Source of the DNA: Macrosoma leucophasiata
Lineage: Eukaryota > Arthropoda > Insecta > Lepidoptera > Hedylidae
Direction of reading: 5' to 3'
DNA: 64,000 nucleotides
NCBI GenBank assembly: GCA_036365455.1
Contig: JAWQUS010000026.1
Span: 16,386,001-16,450,000 of the forward strand
A program made the translations under genes and the position numbers. The notes under the pieces were generated by a model, which was not told the DNA's origin, searched no databases, and saw only the letters and a list, made by a program, of their open reading frames with translations. Positions 56,934 through 64,000 of the stretch are shown here, piece after piece. Within the stretch, counting starts at the first letter, position 1. Each line of letters starts with the position of its first letter.

Positions 56934-59181
56934 GTAAGGTAACCACGCACAAGAGTCTGGCCAGTTGACTAACGCCGCGGTTATGCGATATACAATTACA
57001 ATTAAAGCAATATATCTGTTAATATATGAGAGACCGTTAGAACAATGTATCGAATGTATTTCACAACTAAACTTCCGTTGTAGGTAGGACGACATAGGGC
57101 TTTGTTAGTTTTTTAACTACACCAATTACATCAGTAGTTTCTGTGTACGCAATTGCAATAATAAGCGTAGGTCGACTCACAATCATTACTTAACTACCAA
57201 GGTCTATGTGAATTAATTAGAAATAAAAGTAGGTGAGTTTTACCTGTGGATGTTCACTATTCAAACAATGTTAAACCGTGTGACGGTCAGGCTGAGCTCA
57301 TCAAAAGTGTTATTGTATGTCTTCATACATAAAACTTTCATCAAAACATTAATGAATGAACATGAATAAATGAGAGATGAATATTGCATTGGTATAAAAT
57401 TGGATTGTTTTATATTTCAAAATCATAAAAGCATCATAAAAATATCCAGACGAGTCTACTTAAAAAAAAATGTAAATAAATATACAGTTCACATTGATGG
57501 TAAGTTATTACTGCTGCCTATAGACAACTATATAAAAATAGGCCGAGGCCTAAGCTGTTTTGCCACTGTGCCAGAAATTACATGTCCTCACTTAAAATAA
57601 ATCCAAGAATCTTACAATACTAATATCATCTACTAATATCTAGAATCTTCTATTAGCCCAATATATGCATAACAAAAAAATACATATTCTTTAAAAAAAT
57701 ATTGATATCACAAACATGATTAAATTGGGGCATGAGATACATAGATAATTCTATTGCAATAATAGATTATTAGGAATAGATATTATTTGAAATTGGTTAA
57801 TTTAAACGTTTCATTATGGGGTAACCCACTGGTTTACTTATAATAAAAATTTCACGACCTTAATTACCGACCTTCATAATTATCTATACAGGAAATGATT
57901 ATTTTATTATTACTGTCGAGTGTAAATAAACAAATCCTTTTGGTACAATATCCTGCAACTATCTTTACCTTTCGCGACATAAAACGAATCAATGAATAAA
58001 ATTGATTTTCAATCCATGAATTTTCTACGAAATTTATTACCGGGCATAGAGTGAAACAAAACATTTGTACGCTTGCAAACACCTTCCGCGTATCTTGGAT
58101 ACCTGTAGCATTAAGTGGGGCTATATCGAATGAAATTAGTTCAGCTATTTAGCCATGAACACTCAAATCAAATTTAATTTTAAATTCAGAGTGTATAGCC
58201 ATAATCAAAACACATTTCGTATTCAAATTAAAACATGAAAACTGCAGAGGTGTCTAAAAGCGCGCTTCATTCACGTGGATAAGTTTTTGTTGATTATGCT
58301 CATGTTTGGGATCCAAACGCGTGTTGAATCTATTGATATTGATTGATTAAAATAGATTAAACCTATATAGTAAAGAACACGGTGATTTGAGAAATACAAG
58401 TAAAGGACCACGGGTAATTGAAAGGATAGAAATATTTGGTACTAAGTGCTTCCTGCCTTCTTCATAAAACGATACGTCACAATTTTCATGAATAGTATGA
58501 TAAACTTTAAGAAATTAAAGTGAACTAACTGTAACTAAAATATTGAATGCATATCAATTATATCCCTGTATTTTATGTAAAAGAAAAGTATCCAAATTCA
58601 TGCAGTAATTTTAAAATTGCATGCCATTATTACATGATTTTTTTATATAACACAAATATCTTATACATAAATTCTCGTGTCACAGTATTTGTATCTAACA
58701 ATACTCCTCTGAAACGGCTTGACCTATTTTCATGATAACAAAAAAAACCATTAGTATATTCAATAGGTCGTACGGAATTCGCTGCGACAGCTAATATTAT
58801 TATCATTTAGTATTAAATTTAAATTTATGTATTAGATATTTCTGTAATATAATTATAAAAAAAAATCATATACAACGAACAATCACAAAACCACTGCATG
58901 AATTTTAAGACGTTGTTATACAGGACAATAATTAAGAATTTTTTAATTAAAATTTAGAAGTAAATTTAATTGGTAAAAGTGCTGCATAAATCTGGATAAG
59001 ATATCAGACACAGACAGACCATGACTTGAATCAGCCCATTGCACATTATTTTTATACCGGTAAACGGAACGGAGTCGCACAGGTGTAAATTATATTAGGG
59101 CATTTTTATAACGAGATTTATGAAATATGTATAAAAGTGATAATAACGATATTCTCAAAGTAAATTTTCTTTTGTTTCCAG
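56934..59181 (+). other. 5' UTR intron of the LRR-Ig gene (inferred)
   Basis: Bounded by GTAAGG at 56934 and by CTTTTGTTTCCAG ending at 59181. It includes an old family A fragment (57480-57592, minus) and an interspersed repeat at 58670-58795 (ATACTCCTCTGAAACGGCTT). No other feature was seen. Confidence 0.5.
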
Positions 59182-59192
59182 TCAATAAGACT

Positions 59193-59210
59193 ATGAGGGT
59201 TGTAAAATAA
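59193..59210 (+). promoter_or_regulatory. Five-codon upstream ORF overlapping the start codon
   Basis: ATG AGG GTT GTA AAA TAA ends at 59210, and its final A is the first base of the main ATG (TAATG). This arrangement permits termination and reinitiation. It lies wholly in the coding exon after the acceptor at 59181. Confidence 0.55.
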
Positions 59211-62200
59211 TGCGGTGCCTGCACAAAATATTGACGCTGGCAATAATTTGCGCAGCTGTGGAGGCGGAGCTGTGCCCCTCCACGTGCACCTGCTCCGATA
59301 CTCGCCTGGCCTGCTCCAGCAACGTCGTGCCCAACAACAAGTTCACGCGATCCATTTTAACCAGCCATGGGCTTCTCCTTCAGGAAATATCCTGGACAGA
59401 CTCCAAAATTAACGCACTAGAAATAGACCTATTTGGCGGGCTGTACAACTTAGAATACATCGACTTGAGCAGAAACGAAATTCAAAGGACTGAACATGGA
59501 CTGTTCGCGAGACTGAGCCGTTTAAAACATTTGAACATGTCTAGAAACCAAATAGAGGACATACCCAGGTTCACTTTCGCAGATTTGGAAAATTTGGAAG
59601 TGCTAGATCTGTCGCAGAACCGCCTAGAAGTTATACCGTTCCAGGTCTTCGGGCCTATGGTTAGATTACAATATTTGGATATATCGTATAATAAAATAGC
59701 TACTTTTCTCGATTACTTCTTTAAGCCTAATCGCCAACTGAAAACACTGTTCCTAAATAATAATAGCCTAGTCAAAATTACAACCAACGCTCTAGTCAAC
59801 CTGAAGGAATTGGAGATATTGGATATATCTAGCAACAAATTAGATTATATACCTAAATATATATTTGATAACTTTGAACAGCTGCGAGAGTTGAATCTGA
59901 GCTATAATAAGTTCCAAAACATATCACAAGATACTTTTAGAAATCTCATTAAGTTAAAATTGTTAAATATGAGCGGTAACAGATTTAAAGCGATACCATC
60001 GACGCTCTTCCAACATAAAGAAAATCTCAATACGATATACCTCGATCACACTGAAATTTCAGTTGTACAGAATACAAACTTCAAAGGCTTAAGTAACCTA
60101 CAGCGATTATACATACGAAACAATGCTGTGTTACGAGAGATAGAACCTTTTGTGTTCCAAGATACACCCTCAATAACACATCTCGATATAAGCGGCAACG
60201 CGATGACGTTTTTGCCGCTCACATTAAGTACGTTAGATAAATTAGAAGAATTGAGAATAGGAAATAATCCGTGGGCTTGCGATTGTCGCATGGCGTGGTT
60301 CGCAAGTTGGGCTGAAAGAAGAAAAGATATAATCAAATCTGATTTAAGCTGTAGACAGTCATATCCTAATGATATGCTCACTATATTAAACCACACTAAC
60401 TGCAAGCCTCCTCAACTCGTCGGCAGCAGCCCATTAACTTTGTATAGACTGCAGACGGATGCACTTTTAGAATGTAAATTTGAAGGGAATCCACCACCAT
60501 CTCTCACCTGGGTGACACCGACGAGAGACGTTTTCCATTGGAATCCGGAGCCATCAATTCCGGATATATTCCACAAACATGGCGTCGCCCACGACCAGTA
60601 TTATCGCCCCATAGACAATAGTAAATCGAGAGTGAAAGTGCTAGACGACGGAACGCTATTCATAAGTGACATTCACAGAGAGGATAGCGGCCCGTATCTA
60701 TGTTATGCAACGAATCCTTCGGCGAACGTATCAGCGGAGGTCATACTGAATATAGACCCGATGACAATGTTCGAAATTAAGATGTACAGTTTATTATGTG
60801 GAGCTATATGTGCAGCTGCCTTTCTGGGCCTCACTTTATTGGTGCAAGCTATACGATACATATTTCACAGGTCAGTGTGCTTAATATTTAATGAGCTTAC
60901 GTTCATAAAGAATGTTGAATGTGCTAATAAAAGAACGATATTTATTTCCAGGTTTCGACTGTTGGAGACATGTTGCAGTTGTTGCACTTGCGTCAATCGC
61001 GACGCGCCGCGCACTCGCCAAATATATAGCATGTTGGACAACATCGAACAATACAAGAGACAACAGTTGGAAAAACTCCGAGAGAATTACGCAGTGCAGG
61101 TACGTATTTGAACAGTATATTTTTAAAAGACCGTTCAGACATAGATTAACATATATTTCGTTCCTCAGGTGCATCGGATCAAGGAGAACTGCACGCAGCA
61201 GATGGAGTGGATACAGAACAGCTACTCGACGCAAGCGACACACCTCCGAAACATCAGAGACATAGGGTCCAACCACTTAACCTCCATGAAAGACCAGTAT
61301 TACGATCAGGTAATTACGATTCGCTTCGCTTTCTCGAATAACTCGAATAAATTTACAAAGTTTTCAGCTGAAATATTTATCATTAATTTTAAAATACGTC
61401 GTTAGAAGCAACATATCATAATCGTTCTGTTTACACAGGTGAAACGCGTCAGAGAATATTCGACATCGCAGCTAAATTGGGTACGCGAGAACTACGTGTT
61501 CCAACGAAACAAGATCAGAAAATTCAGCGCGCACCAAGTCCTCCGGCTCCGCGAGTCCTACAAGTACCAGCAGCAGACGCTGAACAAGGTACTCGAGAAC
61601 CTGCCGAGCCTGTACTTCGAGAACTGCCGCAGCGGGTCGTGCGGCCGCAGCGACTCGACCGCCTTCGACCCGGACGTCGAGGTGATCGACATGTACCTCA
61701 AGACGAAGATCGAGAAGCTGGCGCGCCTGCCGACCCCGGGCGCGGACGACGAGAGCAAGATATCGGTGTACTACACGCCGACGGAGCGGTCGGTGAACTC
61801 GCGCCGGAACTCGCCGGTGCCGGAGGGGATCCACATCAACATGATCGAGCGGGGTCCGCCGCGGCTGCTGGCCATGATCCGGCCGCTGCAGCCGCTGGAG
61901 GCGCCGCCGCCGTCGGAGGCGGGGCCCTCGCCCCCCGACTCGCCGGCGCCGTCCACGTCCAAGTGCGGGATGCCCCCGGTGCGGCAGAGGTACCGGGAGG
62001 ACCCGAAGCCGGCGAGCGAGCCCCTGTTGGGACGCGGTCGGAGGGAGGGCGTGCTGACGGGGAGCGTGAGTTCGCCGGAGCTGCGGCTGGAGGCGGAGGA
62101 GGAGCGGTCGCGGCGGCACGAGGCGGCGCGGGTGCTGCTGGCGGTGGAGCTGACGAAGCCCGAGTGCCAGGTGCGGCACGCGGCCGGCCAGCTGGTGTGC

Positions 62201-62239
62201 GGCGAGTGCGCGGGCCTGTGCGAGAACACGCCCTTGTAG
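59210..62239 (+). CDS. LRR-Ig type I membrane receptor, 916 residues, four coding exons
   Basis: Exons 59210-60870, 60952-61099, 61169-61309 and 61439-62239; all introns are GT..AG (81, 69 and 129 bp). An in-frame TAA at 59186 fixes the start. Signal peptide 1-19; N cap CPSTCTCS; eleven leucine-rich repeats of about 24 residues from L81 to about 345; C cap ([11 protein letters not shown], from 354); one Ig domain with C422 and C498 (DSGPYLC before the second); transmembrane segment about 526-548; a cytoplasmic cysteine cluster 561-567 (CCSCCTC); hendecad repeats 582-705; then a Pro/Ser/Ala-rich GC-rich tail. LRR-Ig receptors of insects (kekkon, lambik, LINGO/LRIG-like) act at the cell surface in adhesion and signalling, often in neurons. 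The repeat number is LINGO-like, but the tail of about 365 residues is not. I cannot name the fly orthologue. The TAG may be read through (next entry). Confidence 0.93.
60871..60951 (+). other. 81 bp frame-preserving intron
   Basis: GTCAGT donor, TTATTTCCAG acceptor. Its length is a multiple of three and it has no in-frame stop, so retention would add 27 residues ([11 protein letters not shown]...) between the membrane segment and the cysteine cluster. Splicing joins CAC AG|G TTT to give H-R-F. Confidence 0.85.
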
Positions 62240-62344
62240 TACAGGCTTCTGACGCGCGTCTTCAAGATCTACGCGTTGGGCGGGCGGCCGCACGACCGCG
62301 ACCTCCGCCTCTGCGACTTCACCGAGTCGCCCTCGTACGTGTGA
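62240..62344 (+). CDS. Possible readthrough extension of the LRR-Ig receptor
   Basis: Directly after the TAG, the same frame continues for 34 codons to a TGA at 62342-62344. The peptide starts YRLLTRVFKIYALGGR and ends DFTESPSYV. Third positions are mostly G or C, like the preceding exon. The last residues, Ser-Tyr-Val, fit a class I PDZ ligand (S/T-x-V). This could be real stop-codon readthrough, as is frequent in insects, or a former coding end cut by a new TAG or a sequence error. Context TTG TAG TAC is not the strongest leaky context I know. Confidence 0.5.
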   Translation, partial: YRLLTRVFKIYALGGRPHDRDLRLCDFTESPSYV

Positions 62345-63603
62345 CCGCGTGACGTATCTTGCCCGGCGTACGCCGCCCTTCTGAGTAAGCTGTGATAGCC
62401 TAGATTTGAATTTACGTACGTTTTGCGGTTTAATTCGCTGTTTGACGGCGAGTGTTCCGAAATAAAAATTGTCGTTTTACTGATACAATAGACTGACAAA
62501 AAGTTGTATTAAGATTTCATTATTAATTTGCCACGAAAATAGAAGGCGTTACTTCCGATTGTGACGTCAATACGGGGCAGACATTGTTGTCGCAAAAAAT
62601 ATATTATTTAACAACTGTCAAATAGCGAATTATATCCTAATGATAGGTTAAGTTATGCGATCCGCTCGCGTTCGCGTGGCGAATCGGTCGATTCGAGTTA
62701 AGCGTTCCGTGGGTTATGAAATTGTAAATATGTCCGTTCGTTTCAATCATTTTTTTTTCCATTTTGATGTATTTTTAGGGTATAAAACTCTTAGAGCATT
62801 GTGCATTTTATATTTGTTCGACTTAATGCGTAGTATAATGTGAGGTGTAAGGAAGTTGTTACTGTCTTGTTGTACGTAATTGTTGCGTGGTTATTGTACA
62901 TTGGTGTATCGTCCCCGAGCCTCGCTCGCCTGTCCATCGTTACCTACATCTATCTTCATCTGATTCTACACTGCATCTTGTAAACTTGTAAACCATCTGT
63001 CTAAGTACTAAAATAACGAATTCAATTATCTTATATCCGAATGTAAATTATAACTATCGAAACAAAACTATTTATACGTATATTTAAATATATTTTGTGA
63101 CACCGTATCGAAACGAGTCTTGCAGTGATATGCCAAATACTACAATCCAGCAATGATTATATTGTATAATGTTTCTTAATATACAAATATTGTTGAAAAT
63201 TTTCTAAATATTATAAAAACAAGATTAAAAATAGTGGATCATGAAGAATAAATTATTTTTCAATGTATTTTATTGGGTTTCATTTGCATAGTAATCATTG
63301 TGTGCCGTTGGTTAACTACTAACTTACTGGTTAGTGAAGTTTAGTCACTATGACATAGTTCCATTTTCATTTGTGTTACAAACACCATTTTGGCAAAACC
63401 TGTCATTATGCTTGCTTAAAGAAACTAAATATCTTAATGACTTCTCAAATTAAATATCACTTAGAACAGTGTGAGAGTATCACAATATATTTATGTCTTT
63501 AGTAAACCATATAAAACATATTAATTCTATGTCCGCATTTTATTTTAAACTTTATAATTTTCATGTTTATTCGGACAGATTTAACATTAAAGTTACTAAT
63601 AAA
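62345..63603 (+). other. 3' untranslated region and poly(A) signals of the LRR-Ig gene
   Basis: AATAAA hexamers at 62461-62466, 63247-63252 and 63598-63603 would give 3' UTRs of about 0.2, 1.0 and 1.4 kb. No other gene appears between them. Confidence 0.5.
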
Positions 63604-64000
63604 GTTGTAATGGGAAAGTTAAACACAATACAAAAAATGTATAAATAATAAAAGACACAATGTCTTAGCAGGCAGGCTACGTGCTTTATAGAATGTATTC
63701 TATGAAATTAAGCACATCCTCCAAAACCTTTAAGCATATTGACTTATGAGGAACCAGTTATCATGATGGAATTATGAGCTGGTTGAGACCACAAAAATAA
63801 CAACCGCAGGTCGGCCACCCTTTATTACCATCGCTTCGATTAGGTTTATATCCTTAGTAATTTGACACCGCCTATGAATGCAATAGCGATAAGCTGATTA
63901 TCGCTATCGTTATCACACTGCTTATGAAATATTGAAGACAATGAGACTAGCCATAACTCAAACTGCCTTAGGGCCGATTTCACAGTCGTAATAAAAGGCG
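63604..64000. other. Downstream flank, no gene recognised
   Basis: Two small hairpins are visible: GTGCTTTATAGAATG with its partner at about 63679-63714, and ATAGCGATAA with TTATCGCTAT at about 63882-63908. Nothing else is recognised. Confidence 0.4.

Noticed and set aside
60881..61276. Minus-strand ORF of 131 codons
   Set aside because: Opposite the receptor exons and introns, with no independent support.
61472..62293. Minus-strand ORF of 273 codons opposite the last receptor exon
   Set aside because: It is Arg/Leu/Pro-rich and explained by GC-biased third positions of the sense gene. It has no domain, promoter or splice signal of its own.
61477..62352. Plus-strand ORF of 291 codons in another frame
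   Set aside because: It overlaps the receptor exon out of frame, is Gly/Ala/Arg-rich, and is a by-product of the GC block.
1..64000. CRISPR array, operon or other prokaryotic system
   Set aside because: Repeats are dispersed, not regularly spaced; the gene structure with introns is eukaryotic.

Overview
This is eukaryotic, AT-rich DNA from an insect, almost certainly a moth or butterfly. The evidence is: small introns with GT..AG borders; two 1.3 kb mariner elements of the cecropia/irritans type; RTE- and Jockey-type LINE remnants typical of Lepidoptera; at least three tRNA-derived SINE families and one further poly(A)-ending family, each present many times; and a crowd of MITEs with target-site duplications. 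About 90% of the window is intronic or intergenic DNA made of nested repeats. No bacterial genes, rRNA genes or CRISPR arrays are present.

Left edge (1-2955, minus strand): the window opens inside a gene whose exons resemble GLYR1/NPAC/Ndf, the PWWP and hydroxyacid-dehydrogenase-like nucleosome factor. A 45 bp partial exon lies at 1-45. Upstream on the same strand is a 111 bp exon at 2845-2955 with proper splice sites. A second near-identical copy of that exon (2680-2790) keeps a donor but has no acceptor. The introns hold LINE, SINE and other repeat insertions. I did not find the remaining upstream exons; a CpG-rich promoter-like segment at about 3600-3850 may or may not belong to this gene.

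Middle (3-56 kb): a repeat field with no gene I can support. It holds a decayed mariner with both ends (25540-26838), a mariner with an intact 341-residue transposase but one end missing (36808-38045), a dead Jockey-type LINE (38736-40525), RTE fragments, two hAT-type MITE insertions with 8 bp target duplications, several other MITE families with terminal inverted repeats, and several inverted repeats, among them a perfect 53 bp hairpin at 27078-27212.

Right edge (56.3-63.6 kb, plus strand): one complete gene. A CpG-rich promoter and 5' untranslated exon (to 56933) splice over a 2.2 kb intron to a coding part of four exons (59210-62239). They encode a 916-residue type I membrane protein with a signal peptide, 11 leucine-rich repeats with N and C caps, one Ig domain, one transmembrane segment, a cytoplasmic cysteine cluster, about ten 11-residue (hendecad) repeats and a GC-rich tail. 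The TAG stop is followed in frame by 34 more codons ending in a PDZ-ligand-like Ser-Tyr-Val, which suggests stop-codon readthrough (or a recent nonsense change or sequence error). The hendecad tail, the possible readthrough tail, a 5-codon upstream ORF whose stop overlaps the start codon, and a frame-preserving 81 bp intron make this locus the most interesting part of the window.
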